Assembly (NCBI GenBank): GCA_036620675.1
Contig: JAZHEE010000010.1
DNA from: Jejubacter sp036620675
GTDB taxonomy: Bacteria; Pseudomonadota; Gammaproteobacteria; Enterobacterales; Enterobacteriaceae
DNA: 64,000 bases
Direction: 5' to 3' (one strand)
Shown here in pieces: positions 25,400 through 34,606 of the stretch (position 1 is the stretch's first letter; the number at the start of each line of letters is the position of its first letter). Both the position numbers and the translations under genes were made by a program. The notes beneath the pieces are model-generated. The model searched no databases, had not been told where the DNA came from, and saw only the letters and a program-made list of their open reading frames with translations.

Positions 25400-26194
25400 A
25401 TGAAACAGTATCTTGATTTGATGAAAAAAGTGCTGGAAGAGGGCACGCCTAAGGACGATCGTACCGGCACCGGCACGCTCTCTATTTTCGGCCACCAGAT
25501 GCGCTTTAATCTGCAGGAAGGCTTTCCGCTGGTCACCACCAAGCGCTGCCATCTGCGCTCCATTGTCCACGAGCTGCTCTGGTTCCTGAATGGCGATACC
25601 AACGTTGGTTATCTGCATGACAACAAAGTCACTATCTGGGACGAATGGGCCGATGAGAATGGCGATCTCGGGCCGGTATACGGCAAGCAGTGGCGCGCCT
25701 GGGGGGCGCCCAACGGCCAGACTATCGACCAGATCTCCCGGGTGCTGGAGCAGTTGAAAACCTCCCCCGATTCGCGACGGATTATCGTTTCCGCCTGGAA
25801 CGTCGGCGAACTGGATCAGATGGCGCTGGCGCCCTGTCATGCATTCTTCCAGTTCTATGTGGCGGACGGGCGGCTTTCCTGCCAGCTCTACCAGCGCTCC
25901 TGCGATATTTTCCTGGGCCTGCCGTTTAATATCGCCAGCTATGCGCTGCTGGTTCATATGATGGCGCAGCAGTGTGACCTGGAAGTGGGGGATTTCGTCT
26001 GGACCGGCGGTGATACCCATCTGTACAGCAATCACCTGGAACAGACCCGCCTGCAGTTGACCCGCGAACCGCGGCCGCTGCCGAAGCTGGTTATCAAACG
26101 CAAACCCGATTCGTTGTTTGATTACCGCTTCGAAGATTTTGAGATTGAAGGCTACGATCCTCATCCTGCCATTAAGGCGCCTGTCGCCATCTGA
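25400..26194 (+). CDS. thyA: Thymidylate synthase ThyA
   Basis: 264-residue dimeric enzyme methylating dUMP to dTMP with methylene-tetrahydrofolate. Nucleophile C146 in LAPCHAFFQFYV; DRTGTGT near 20 and the C-terminal KAPVAI tail are conserved. The length is exactly that of E. coli. A terminator follows at 26217-26255. Confidence 0.98.
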   Translation: MKQYLDLMKKVLEEGTPKDDRTGTGTLSIFGHQMRFNLQEGFPLVTTKRCHLRSIVHELLWFLNGDTNVGYLHDNKVTIWDEWADENGDLGPVYGKQWRAWGAPNGQTIDQISRVLEQLKTSPDSRRIIVSAWNVGELDQMALAPCHAFFQFYVADGRLSCQLYQRSCDIFLGLPFNIASYALLVHMMAQQCDLEVGDFVWTGGDTHLYSNHLEQTRLQLTREPRPLPKLVIKRKPDSLFDYRFEDFEIEGYDPHPAIKAPVAI

Positions 26195-26216
26195 TCGCCG
26201 GGTATTTCTCGTCGAG

Positions 26217-26255
26217 AAAACGCCAGCCAGGGATTCCCCGGCAGGCGTTTTTTTT
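26217..26255 (+). terminator. Terminator of lgt-thyA
   Basis: AAAACGCC and GGCGTTTT arms with a GC-rich inner part, followed by an uninterrupted T-run, 22 bp after thyA. Confidence 0.85.
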
Positions 26256-26383
26256 GGCGCGTTTTGCGAAACCGCTTCATGAATGGCTGAACGCGGATGT
26301 CGCCGGACAATATTGTTCCGGGCCGTCTCGCAGCCTTTTACTTTGGCGCTGGTGTTTTTGTTCGCCCGGGGCACACTGGCGCT

Positions 26384-26845
26384 ATGAACAAAAAACGAAC
26401 GGGATTTAGTCTGCCTGAACTGCTGGTGGCCATCTCATTGATCCTGCTACTGAGCGGTACGGCTGTCTATAGCTGGTATGGCTGGCAGCAGCGTCAGCGT
26501 TTGTGGCACAGCGCTCAGTTGCTGCGGGCCTGGCTGCAGCTGGTACGCGATGATGCCGGTGCCTTTAATCGCGAGCGGCGGCTGAAAGTGCTGCGCGATG
26601 GATCGCGCTGGTGCCTGGTGAGCGACTCCCGGGTCAGCTGCGGGAATGGGAGGCTCAGCTTTTCGGTCCCCTGGGGGGATGTTCGGCTGACCTCAATGAC
26701 CGGAGAGCCGGGTTTTTTCGGCCTGCGCAATACCGCCTGGCCAGGGCACCTGACCCTGGAAAACGGCGCAGGGCGCTGGCAGGTGGTCGTGTCGGTATGG
26801 GGGCGAATTCGGTTGTGCAGACCCGGGGAGGAAAAATGCCGATGA
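26384..26845 (+). CDS. ppdA: Prepilin-type protein PpdA
   Basis: 153-residue type IV pilin-like (pseudopilin) protein. Prepilin peptidase motif RTGFSLPELL near residue 6 followed by a hydrophobic helix, then a small variable domain with FFGLRNTAW. Minor pilin related to GspH/FimT. The in-frame ATG at 26297 is rejected because it would bury the leader peptide. No good ribosome site is visible. First of four overlapping genes ppdA-ppdB-ygdB-ppdC before recC. Confidence 0.88.
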   Translation: MNKKRTGFSLPELLVAISLILLLSGTAVYSWYGWQQRQRLWHSAQLLRAWLQLVRDDAGAFNRERRLKVLRDGSRWCLVSDSRVSCGNGRLSFSVPWGDVRLTSMTGEPGFFGLRNTAWPGHLTLENGAGRWQVVVSVWGRIRLCRPGEEKCR

Positions 26846-27357
26846 TTCAGCGCGGTTTTACGCTGCCGGAACTGCTTATCGCCATAGCGTTGAGTAGTCT
26901 GATAGGGCTGGGTGTAACCCGGCTGCTGCCCATGCTCTATCTGACGACGTTAAATGAAGTGCGGCGCCAGTGGCAGCAGGAGGATCTCTGGCGGCTGGCG
27001 TTCACCCTGGGTAAGGCGATTCAGCGGGCGGGCTACTGTCGTCGTCAGTGCGCTCAGCCGGGACTATGGCTGACGGAGCAGGGGCGCTGCCTGCGGGTAC
27101 AGTGGCAGGGCGGCGGCGTCCAGGGGTTTCGCCTGCGCAACAATGCGCTGGAAACGCTGAGCGGCGCGGCCGACTGCGCGGGGAAAAGCTGGGAGAAAAT
27201 GACGGAACCCGCCCAACTGAAGATTATGGATTTTCGGGTAAGCCGGGTGGGGCGCGGTGAACTGGCGCCGCTGTTTGTGGTGGAACTGGTCGCACAGCCT
27301 GCGGGCACCAGCGAGCAACTGGCGGCCAGCTATGCCGTCAGCGGGTTTAACCTGTGA
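26836..27357 (+). CDS. ppdB: Prepilin-type protein PpdB
   Basis: 173-residue minor pseudopilin (GspJ/PilW-like). Leader MPMIQRGFTLPELLIAIA fits prepilin peptidase processing after Gly. Cysteine pairs (CRRQCAQPG, CAGK) suggest disulphides. GGGGAGG precedes the ATG at 26836, which overlaps the end of ppdA by 10 bases. About 14 residues shorter than the E. coli protein. Confidence 0.88.
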   Translation: MPMIQRGFTLPELLIAIALSSLIGLGVTRLLPMLYLTTLNEVRRQWQQEDLWRLAFTLGKAIQRAGYCRRQCAQPGLWLTEQGRCLRVQWQGGGVQGFRLRNNALETLSGAADCAGKSWEKMTEPAQLKIMDFRVSRVGRGELAPLFVVELVAQPAGTSEQLAASYAVSGFNL

Positions 27358-27767
27358 ATGGGGTGCGCCGCCAGCGTGGCTCGGCGCTGCTGATGGTGTT
27401 GATGACGCTGGCGCTGGGAACGCTGCTGCTGCGGGGGTTGGGTTTGCATTATGGGTTGCGTCGGCCGGGGCTGGCGCTGGAGATTCAGCGGATTCAGGCA
27501 AGCAGTGGCGCGCATTCGGCGCTGGCATGGGGGTTGCGACAAATCTGGACTCCTGTCCCGGCGTGGCAGTGTCGTGAAGCGCCAGAACAAGGAAGTGCCT
27601 GCCTGCGGGCGATAAAAGACGATGAAGCCGTTTTGATGGGACGGGATCGGACAGGCATGATGCGTTACTGGCAGTGGGTCTCTGTTGCGGCAGGGCAGAT
27701 TCGGGCACAGCCCAGAGGGTGGTGTGACTTTTGCCCGTTAGCCGAAGAGGAGTGCGAAACGCCATGA
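27354..27767 (+). CDS. ygdB: Pilin-associated protein YgdB
   Basis: 137-residue protein with a single N-terminal hydrophobic segment (about 11-32) and a C-terminal PRGWCDFCPL motif matching E. coli YgdB. It is the PilX-like (DUF2509) member of the minor pilin set. Starts with GTG at 27354, overlapping the ppdB stop by 4 bases. Confidence 0.85.
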   Translation: MNGVRRQRGSALLMVLMTLALGTLLLRGLGLHYGLRRPGLALEIQRIQASSGAHSALAWGLRQIWTPVPAWQCREAPEQGSACLRAIKDDEAVLMGRDRTGMMRYWQWVSVAAGQIRAQPRGWCDFCPLAEEECETP

Positions 27768-28069
27768 TGCGACGCCATGCAGGATTCAGCCTGGTAGAAA
27801 CCCTGGTGGCGCTGGTGCTGTTTAGCCTGGCGCTGAACGGCCTGCTGGGCTGGCAGCGCTCACTGATGCTGGGTCTGCGCGAGCAGCACCAGATGCTGCT
27901 ACGCTGGCGCGAGGCTGAACGCCTGCTCGAAGTTCAGGCGCCCGCTCCGGCCGTTCATGGCGTGACAAGAGGCGAGACAATGCAGATGGGATGTGTCAGC
28001 ATCTGGGTTATGATTAGCGGCGCCACGGGCGGCAGTACGCGGCTTTCGCGGCTTCACTGCCCGGGCTAA
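27764..28069 (+). CDS. ppdC: Prepilin-type protein PpdC
   Basis: 101-residue pseudopilin (GspI-like) with leader RRHAGFSLVETLVALVLF and C-terminal MGCVSIWV...LHCPG. Overlaps ygdB by 4 bases (ATGA). Two adjacent ATG codons (27764, 27767) are both possible starts. With ppdA/B and ygdB it forms a minor-pilin cluster; no major pilin or assembly ATPase is encoded here. Confidence 0.85.
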   Translation: MMRRHAGFSLVETLVALVLFSLALNGLLGWQRSLMLGLREQHQMLLRWREAERLLEVQAPAPAVHGVTRGETMQMGCVSIWVMISGATGGSTRLSRLHCPG

Positions 28070-28131
28070 TACGGCCTCTCTTCCCGATTCCGCTTTTGCC
28101 TGGCATTAGGCGGCAAACGGGTATCGTCCCG

Positions 28132-28156
28132 CCCCTCTCCCTGCCAGGGAGAGGGG
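28132..28156. repeat. GAGAGGG-type intergenic palindrome
   Basis: CCCCTCTCCCT-GCC-AGGGAGAGGGG between ppdC and recC. Related palindromes occur at 3651-3673, 44425-44447 and 57977-57998. Such REP-like hairpins are common between enterobacterial genes. Confidence 0.7.
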
Positions 28157-28213
28157 CGGAGTAAGGGGGAAGGTCGGAGGCGAGAGGCATTTCGACGTTG
28201 TGCAGGAGCCTTT

Positions 28214-31200
28214 ATGCTACGGATCTACCACTCTAACCGGCTGGATGTGCTGGAAGAGATTATGGAATTTATTGTGGAACGTCAGCCGCTGGCGGATCCC
28301 TTTGAGGCTGAAGTGGTGCTGGTACAAAGCGTTGGTATGGCACAGTGGCTGCAGATGACCCTTGCCGAACGCTTTGGTATTGCCGCTAATATCCGCTTTC
28401 CGTTGCCTTCCAGCTTTATCTGGCAGATGTTTGTTCAGGTGCTGCCCGGTATTCCGGAGGAGAGCGCCTTCAGCAAAAGCGCCATGAGCTGGAAGCTGAT
28501 GAGCCTGCTGCCGTCGCTGCTTGAACAGCCGGAATTTGAGCCTCTGCGCCACTATCTGGCCGAAGATAACGATCGCCGTAAGCTGTTCCAGCTGGCGGGG
28601 CGGGTCGCGGATCTGTTTGACCAGTATCTGGTCTATCGCCCGGAGTGGCTGCTCTGCTGGGAGCGCAATGAACGCGTGGAGGGGCTGAGCGCGGTTCAGG
28701 ACTGGCAGGCACCGCTGTGGCGCGGGCTGGTGACGCTGACCGAAAAGCTCGGACAGGCACCGTGGCATCGCGCTAATCTCTATCGCCGCTTTATTCGTAC
28801 CCTGGAGGAGAGCGAAAGCTGTCCTCCGGGGTTGCCGCCGCGTATCTTTATCTGCGGTATTTCGGCGCTACCGCCGGTCTACCTCCAGGCATTGCAGGCG
28901 TTGGGGCGCCATATCGATGTCCATCTGCTGTTCACCAATCCCTGCCGTTACTACTGGGGAGATATTAAAGACCCCGCTTTCCTGGCCCGACAAATGAGCC
29001 GCCGCCGCCGGGTGCATGGCAGCCAGCAGAGCCTGCCGCTATTTCGCGATGCGCAACAGGCTCCCGGGTTGTTTAACGAAGAAGGCGAACAGATGCTGCC
29101 TAATCCGCTGCTTGCTTCCTGGGGCAAACTGGGGCGCGACTACAGTTTCCTGCTGTCCGATCTGGAACAGACCGCAGAGATAGACGCTTTCGCCGATCTC
29201 CCGTCGGATACCCTGCTGCATCGGTTACAGGCCGATATGCTGACTCTGGAAAATCATGAGGTTGTCGGACTGAACGAGCAGGAATATCAGCGCAGCGATA
29301 ACAAGCGTCTGCTTGATCCCCGGGATCGTAGCGTGACGATTCATCTTTGTCACAGCGCCCAGCGGGAAGTCGAGGTGCTGCACGATCGTCTGCTGGCGAT
29401 GATGGCAGCCGATCCTTCTTTGACGCCCCGCGACATTATTGTGATGGTGGCGGATATCGACAGCTATAGCCCTTTTATCCAGGCGGTGTTCGGTAGCGTG
29501 AGCGAAGAGCGGCGACTGCCTTTCGCTATCTCTGACCGGCGGGCCAGAGAAGCGCACCCGGCTATCCAGGCCTTTCTGGCGTTACTTGCCCTGCCTGACA
29601 GCCGCTTTACCTCTGAAGATGTTCTCTCTCTGCTGGAAGTGCCTGGACTGGCCGCTCGCTTTGATATTGACGAAGAAGGGCTGCGTTATCTGCGCCAGTG
29701 GGTTAGCGAATCCGGCGTGCGCTGGGGAATGGATGACGACAACGTCCGGGAGTTCGAACTACCCGCCACCGGGCAGCACACCTGGCGTTTTGGGCTGACG
29801 CGTATGTTATTGGGCTACGCCATGTCGAGTAACGCCGGCGAGTGGCAGTCGCTGCTGCCTTATGATGAATCCAGTGGCCTGATAGCCGGCCTGGTGGGAC
29901 ATCTGGCGGATTTGCTGGCACAGCTGAGCGAATGGCGCCATCGGCTGGCGCAGCCACGGGGGCTGGATGAATGGCTGCCGGTCTGTCGCGAGATGCTAAA
30001 CGCCTTTTTCCTGGCGGATACCGAAACCGAAGCGGCGCTGGCGCTGATTGAGCAACAGTGGCAACTGGTGATTAGCCAGGGGATTGAGGCTGACTATCAG
30101 GATGCCGTGCCTCTGACGCTGCTGCGCGACGAGCTGGCGCGGCGGCTTGACCAGGAGCGTATCAGCCAGCGTTTCCTGGCGGGGCCGGTCAACTTCTGTA
30201 CCCTGATGCCGATGCGTTCTATCCCTTTTAAAGTGGTCTGTCTGCTGGGAATGAATGACGGCGTTTATCCCAGAACGCTTGCGCCGCTGGGCTTTGATCT
30301 GATGAGCGAAAAGCCGGTACGCGGCGATCGCAGTCGCCGCGACGATGACCGCTATCTGTTCCTTGAAGCGCTTCTTTCCGCTCAGCAGCAGCTCTATATC
30401 AGCTACATTGGCCGTTCAGTGCTGGATAATAGCGAGCGTTTCCCTTCAGTGCTGGTGGATGAACTGGTGAACTATATTGCTCACAGCCACTATCTGCCGG
30501 GAGACGAAGCGTGCAACAGCGATGAGAGCGCCCGTCGCGTGAAGGCGCACATCTGCTGGCAGCATCCGCGCACCCCTTTCGACGCGCAAAGTTATCTTCC
30601 CGGGGACGAGCGTCAGAGCTATGCCCGGGAGTGGCTGCCCGCGGCCAGTGGGCAGGGAGAGGCTCACGCCGATTTTATTCAACCGCTGCCTGAATCGCCG
30701 CTGACCGCGCTCTCCTTTGAGCAACTGCAGCGTTTCTGGCGCCATCCGGTGCGGGCCTTCTTCCAGATGCGCCTGAGGGTGAGTTTCGCCGTGGAAGAGA
30801 CTGAACTGCCGGATGCCGAACCCTTTACCCTGGATGCCCTGGAGCGTTTTCGGGTCAATCAGCAATTGCTGAATGCGCTGGTACGCCAGGAGGATCCTCA
30901 ACGCCTTTACCGTCGCTATCGGGCGGCGGGCGAGCTGCCTTACGGTGCCTTTGGTGATATCTGGTGGGAGCAGCAGCTGGAAGAGATGCAACCGCTGGCG
31001 CAGCGGGTGGTGGAAGAGCGTCAGCCGGGAGAAAGCAGGGAGATAGACCTGAGGCTTGGTGAAGTACATCTGACCGGCTGGCTGCCGGACACTCAGCCAG
31101 ACGGCCTGCTGCGCTGGCGCCCTTCGCAGCTTCAGGTAGGGCACGGCATGCAGCTGTGGCTGGAGCATCTGGTGTGGTGCGCCAGCGGTGGCCGTGGGGA

Positions 31201-31588
31201 AAGCCGCCTGTATGGACGCAATGACAGCCAGTGGCGCTTTTCGGCGCTGGAGCCCGGGCAGGCCCGTGAGCAGTTATGCGAACTGATCGCGGGCTATCAG
31301 GAGGGGCTATCACAGCCGCTTATTCTGTTGCCCGCCAGCGGCGGCGCATGGCTAAAGGCCTGTTACGATTCGCATCAGGATATTATCCTGTGGGACGAAG
31401 AAACCCAGCGCAGGGCCCGCACAAAGCTGCAACAGACCTGGGAAGGGAACCTGGCGGCGCCGGGGGAAGGCCAGGACATCTGGCTGCAGCGTCTGTGGCG
31501 CACGCTGGATAATGCGTACTATGATGCGATAATCCGTGAAGCGCAGCGCTGGCTGTTGCCGCTGTTTCGCTATCATCATGATGCGTGA
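28214..31588 (+). CDS. recC: Exonuclease V gamma subunit RecC
   Basis: 1124-residue subunit of RecBCD that splits the duplex and recognises Chi. N-terminal MLRIYHSNRLDVLEEIMEFIV and the inactive helicase/nuclease-like fold typical of RecC are seen; length is within two residues of E. coli. Followed by ptrA with 126 bp between, then recB and recD, the conserved enterobacterial order. Confidence 0.97.
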   Translation: MLRIYHSNRLDVLEEIMEFIVERQPLADPFEAEVVLVQSVGMAQWLQMTLAERFGIAANIRFPLPSSFIWQMFVQVLPGIPEESAFSKSAMSWKLMSLLPSLLEQPEFEPLRHYLAEDNDRRKLFQLAGRVADLFDQYLVYRPEWLLCWERNERVEGLSAVQDWQAPLWRGLVTLTEKLGQAPWHRANLYRRFIRTLEESESCPPGLPPRIFICGISALPPVYLQALQALGRHIDVHLLFTNPCRYYWGDIKDPAFLARQMSRRRRVHGSQQSLPLFRDAQQAPGLFNEEGEQMLPNPLLASWGKLGRDYSFLLSDLEQTAEIDAFADLPSDTLLHRLQADMLTLENHEVVGLNEQEYQRSDNKRLLDPRDRSVTIHLCHSAQREVEVLHDRLLAMMAADPSLTPRDIIVMVADIDSYSPFIQAVFGSVSEERRLPFAISDRRAREAHPAIQAFLALLALPDSRFTSEDVLSLLEVPGLAARFDIDEEGLRYLRQWVSESGVRWGMDDDNVREFELPATGQHTWRFGLTRMLLGYAMSSNAGEWQSLLPYDESSGLIAGLVGHLADLLAQLSEWRHRLAQPRGLDEWLPVCREMLNAFFLADTETEAALALIEQQWQLVISQGIEADYQDAVPLTLLRDELARRLDQERISQRFLAGPVNFCTLMPMRSIPFKVVCLLGMNDGVYPRTLAPLGFDLMSEKPVRGDRSRRDDDRYLFLEALLSAQQQLYISYIGRSVLDNSERFPSVLVDELVNYIAHSHYLPGDEACNSDESARRVKAHICWQHPRTPFDAQSYLPGDERQSYAREWLPAASGQGEAHADFIQPLPESPLTALSFEQLQRFWRHPVRAFFQMRLRVSFAVEETELPDAEPFTLDALERFRVNQQLLNALVRQEDPQRLYRRYRAAGELPYGAFGDIWWEQQLEEMQPLAQRVVEERQPGESREIDLRLGEVHLTGWLPDTQPDGLLRWRPSQLQVGHGMQLWLEHLVWCASGGRGESRLYGRNDSQWRFSALEPGQAREQLCELIAGYQEGLSQPLILLPASGGAWLKACYDSHQDIILWDEETQRRARTKLQQTWEGNLAAPGEGQDIWLQRLWRTLDNAYYDAIIREAQRWLLPLFRYHHDA

Positions 31589-31714
31589 TTGTATAAAAAT
31601 TGCCCAGAATGGCGAGTTGCTTTATGATGCGCTCGCCGGAAAGGTATAACAATCATCAGGGCCGGATGCCAGTTTGTGATGATATATCAGGAGGTTAGAT
31701 TGTGAGGTTCGTGA

Positions 31715-34606
31715 ATGCTTAAATGCAGCACCTGGTTTACCACCTTTTTCTTGTTTGTTTTCATTGCCCTTTGGGCACCACTGAGTCAGGCAGACACGGG
31801 CTGGCAACCTCTGAAGGAGACAATCCGCAAGAGCGAAAAAGATCCCCGCCAGTATCAGGCTGTTCGTCTTAATAACGGTATGGAAGTGCTGCTGGTATCC
31901 GATCCTAAAGCGGTGAAATCGCTGTCGGCGCTGGTGGTGCCGGTGGGATCGCTTCAGGATCCCGATGCGCACCTGGGGCTGGCACACTATCTGGAACATA
32001 TGATCCTGATGGGGTCAAAAAGGTACCCCAACCCGGACAGCCTTTCCGAATTCCTTAAAATGCACGGCGGTAGCCACAACGCCAGCACGGCGCCTTATCG
32101 TACCGCGTTCTACCTGGAAGTGGAAAATGATGCGCTGGCCCCGGCTGTGGACAGGCTGGCGGATGCCATTGCCGAACCTCTGCTTTCACCGGAATATGCC
32201 CAGCGCGAACGCAATGCGGTGAATGCTGAATTGACCCTGGCCCGCTCACGGGACGGTATGCGCATGGCGCAGGTCGGCGCCGAAACCATTAACCCGGCGC
32301 ATCCCGGTTCTCGTTTTTCCGGCGGTAATCTGGAGACGTTGCGCGATAAGCCAGGTAGTCGACTCCAGGAGGCGCTGGTCGCATTTCGCGATCGCTGGTA
32401 TTCCGCCAATCTGATGAAGGCGGTTATCTACGGTAATAAGCCGCTACCGGAACTGGCTTCGATTGCCGCTAAAACCTATGGGCGGGTGGAAAATCGCCAT
32501 GCGCAGAAACCTGAGATCGACGTACCCGCCGTTACCGATGCCCAGAAAGGGCTGATTATTCACTACGTGCCTGCGCTGCCGCGTAAGGTGCTGCGCGTCG
32601 AGTTCCGTATCGATAACAACAGCGCGCAGTTTCGCAGCAAGAGCGATGAGCTTATCAGTTATCTGATTGGCAACCGCAGCGCCGATACGCTTTCCGACTG
32701 GCTGCAAAAGCAGGGGCTGGCTGAAGGGGTAAATGCCAGCGCCGATCCTATGGTGAACGGCAATGGTGGCGTGTTCGCTATCTCCGTCTCTCTGACCGAT
32801 AAAGGGCTGGCCCAGCGTGACAAGGTGGTGGCGGCCGTCTTCAGCTACCTTAAGCTGTTGCGCGAAAAAGGGGTGGATAAACGCTACTTCGACGAACTGG
32901 CGCACGTGCTGGATCTCGACTTCCGCTATCCCACGCTGACCCGGGATATGGACTACGTAGAGTGGCTGGCGGATACCATGCTGCGGGTGCCGATGGCTCA
33001 CGTGCTGGATGCCTCTAATATCGCCGACCGTTACGATCCCAAAGCCATTGAAGCTCGGCTGGCGATGATGACGCCGCGCAATGCCCGGGTCTGGTATATC
33101 AGCCCCGACGAGCCGCACAACAAGACGGCCTACTTTGTGAATGCGCCTTATCAGGTCGATAAAATCACGCCGCAGACCTTTAAGACGTGGCGCGATGAAG
33201 GACAGAAAATTCGACTGAGCCTGCCTGCGCTTAATCCTTACATACCGGATGACTTCACGCTGGTTAAGCCGCAGAAAAAATATCCTCATCCGGAGCTTCT
33301 GGTGCAGGAGCCCGGGCTACGGGTACTCTATATGCCCAGCGCGTATTTCGCCGATGAGCCCCGGGCCGATCTGACGCTGGTGCTGCGAAATCCGCAGGCA
33401 ATGGACAGCGCCAGAAACCAGGTGCTGTTCGCCCTGAATGATTATCTGGCGGGGCTGGCGCTTGACGAGCTGGCAGGCCAGGCGGCGGTGGGCGGTATCT
33501 CTTTTTCGACCAACGCCAACAGCGGGCTGATGGTGAACGCCAACGGCTATACTCAGCGCTTGCCGCAACTGCTGAGCGAATTGATGAAGGGCTACTTCAG
33601 CTATACCCCGACGGAGGAGCAACTGGCGCAGGCGAAGTCCTGGTATACCCGGATGCTGGATTCCGCCGAGAAGGGTAAAGCCTATGAGCAGGCGATTATG
33701 CCGGTTCAGATGCTGTCGCAGGTGCCCTATTTCCAGCGCGCCGATCGTCGGGCGCAGCTTAAAGGGATTACCCTGAAGGACGTACTGGCTTATCGTGACA
33801 ACCTGCGGCGCAATGCCTTGCCGGAGCTACTGGTGCTGGGCAATATGGCGCCCCAGAAGGCTGCCGAACTTGGCCGCCAGCTGCGTGAGCAACTGGGCAC
33901 CCAGGGGCGCGAGTGGTGCCGTTCCCGGGACGTGCTGGTGGACAAAGCGCGCCGTATCCTGATTGAGAAAGCGGGCAGCAGTACCGACTCGGCGCTGGCG
34001 GCGCTGTTTGTGCCGAAGGGGTACAGCGAAGCGACCAGCGGCGCCATGAGCAGCATGCTGGCGCAGATAATCCAGCCCTGGTTCTATAATCAGCTGCGTA
34101 CCAACGAGCAGCTTGGGTACGCGGTTTTTGCCTTCCCGATGTCGGTAGGGCGCCAGTGGGGGATAGGCTTCCTGTTGCAGAGTAGCGATCGCCAGCCCGC
34201 GACTCTGTGGCAGCGCTATGGCGCCTTCTTCCAGGATGTCGAGCAGCGGCTGCGTAAGATGCCTCCCGCCGAATTCGCTCAGATAAAACAGGGGGTCATC
34301 AACCAGTTTATGCAGGCGCCCCAGACCCTGAATGAAGAGGCTACGCGCCTGAGCAAGGACTTTGACCGTGGTAATATGGCGTTCGACTCACGTCAGAAGG
34401 TGGTGGATGAGATCCGCAAAATCACGCCGCAGCAACTGGCTGATTTTTACCGCCAGGCGGTCATGGAGCGCAGCGGCGTCGCGCTGCTGTCGCAGATCGC
34501 CGGCTCTCAGGGGAAAGCGGACTATGCCAGTCCTGAAGGCTGGGAACGCGAATCAGATATTCACAAGCTGCAAAAGACTTTTCCGCTGGTAAGTGATAAA
34601 CCATGA
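31715..34606 (+). CDS. ptrA: Protease III (pitrilysin) PtrA
   Basis: 963-residue periplasmic M16 zinc protease degrading small proteins such as insulin B chain. Signal peptide 1-26 ends SQA-DTG. Inverted zinc motif HYLEH gives H91, E94, H95 and the distal ligand E172 (NAELTLAR). Position 97 is Ile in HMILMG where I recall Ser in E. coli. Ends in an ATGA overlap with recB, so it lies inside the recBCD transcription unit as in E. coli. Confidence 0.96.
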   Translation: MLKCSTWFTTFFLFVFIALWAPLSQADTGWQPLKETIRKSEKDPRQYQAVRLNNGMEVLLVSDPKAVKSLSALVVPVGSLQDPDAHLGLAHYLEHMILMGSKRYPNPDSLSEFLKMHGGSHNASTAPYRTAFYLEVENDALAPAVDRLADAIAEPLLSPEYAQRERNAVNAELTLARSRDGMRMAQVGAETINPAHPGSRFSGGNLETLRDKPGSRLQEALVAFRDRWYSANLMKAVIYGNKPLPELASIAAKTYGRVENRHAQKPEIDVPAVTDAQKGLIIHYVPALPRKVLRVEFRIDNNSAQFRSKSDELISYLIGNRSADTLSDWLQKQGLAEGVNASADPMVNGNGGVFAISVSLTDKGLAQRDKVVAAVFSYLKLLREKGVDKRYFDELAHVLDLDFRYPTLTRDMDYVEWLADTMLRVPMAHVLDASNIADRYDPKAIEARLAMMTPRNARVWYISPDEPHNKTAYFVNAPYQVDKITPQTFKTWRDEGQKIRLSLPALNPYIPDDFTLVKPQKKYPHPELLVQEPGLRVLYMPSAYFADEPRADLTLVLRNPQAMDSARNQVLFALNDYLAGLALDELAGQAAVGGISFSTNANSGLMVNANGYTQRLPQLLSELMKGYFSYTPTEEQLAQAKSWYTRMLDSAEKGKAYEQAIMPVQMLSQVPYFQRADRRAQLKGITLKDVLAYRDNLRRNALPELLVLGNMAPQKAAELGRQLREQLGTQGREWCRSRDVLVDKARRILIEKAGSSTDSALAALFVPKGYSEATSGAMSSMLAQIIQPWFYNQLRTNEQLGYAVFAFPMSVGRQWGIGFLLQSSDRQPATLWQRYGAFFQDVEQRLRKMPPAEFAQIKQGVINQFMQAPQTLNEEATRLSKDFDRGNMAFDSRQKVVDEIRKITPQQLADFYRQAVMERSGVALLSQIAGSQGKADYASPEGWERESDIHKLQKTFPLVSDKP

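Noticed and set aside
25130..26374. 414-codon frame antisense to lgt-thyA
   Set aside because: Spans two conserved genes on the opposite strand and resembles no family.
26297..26383. 29-residue N-terminal extension of PpdA
   Set aside because: It would place the prepilin leader internally; the later ATG at 26384 fits the family.
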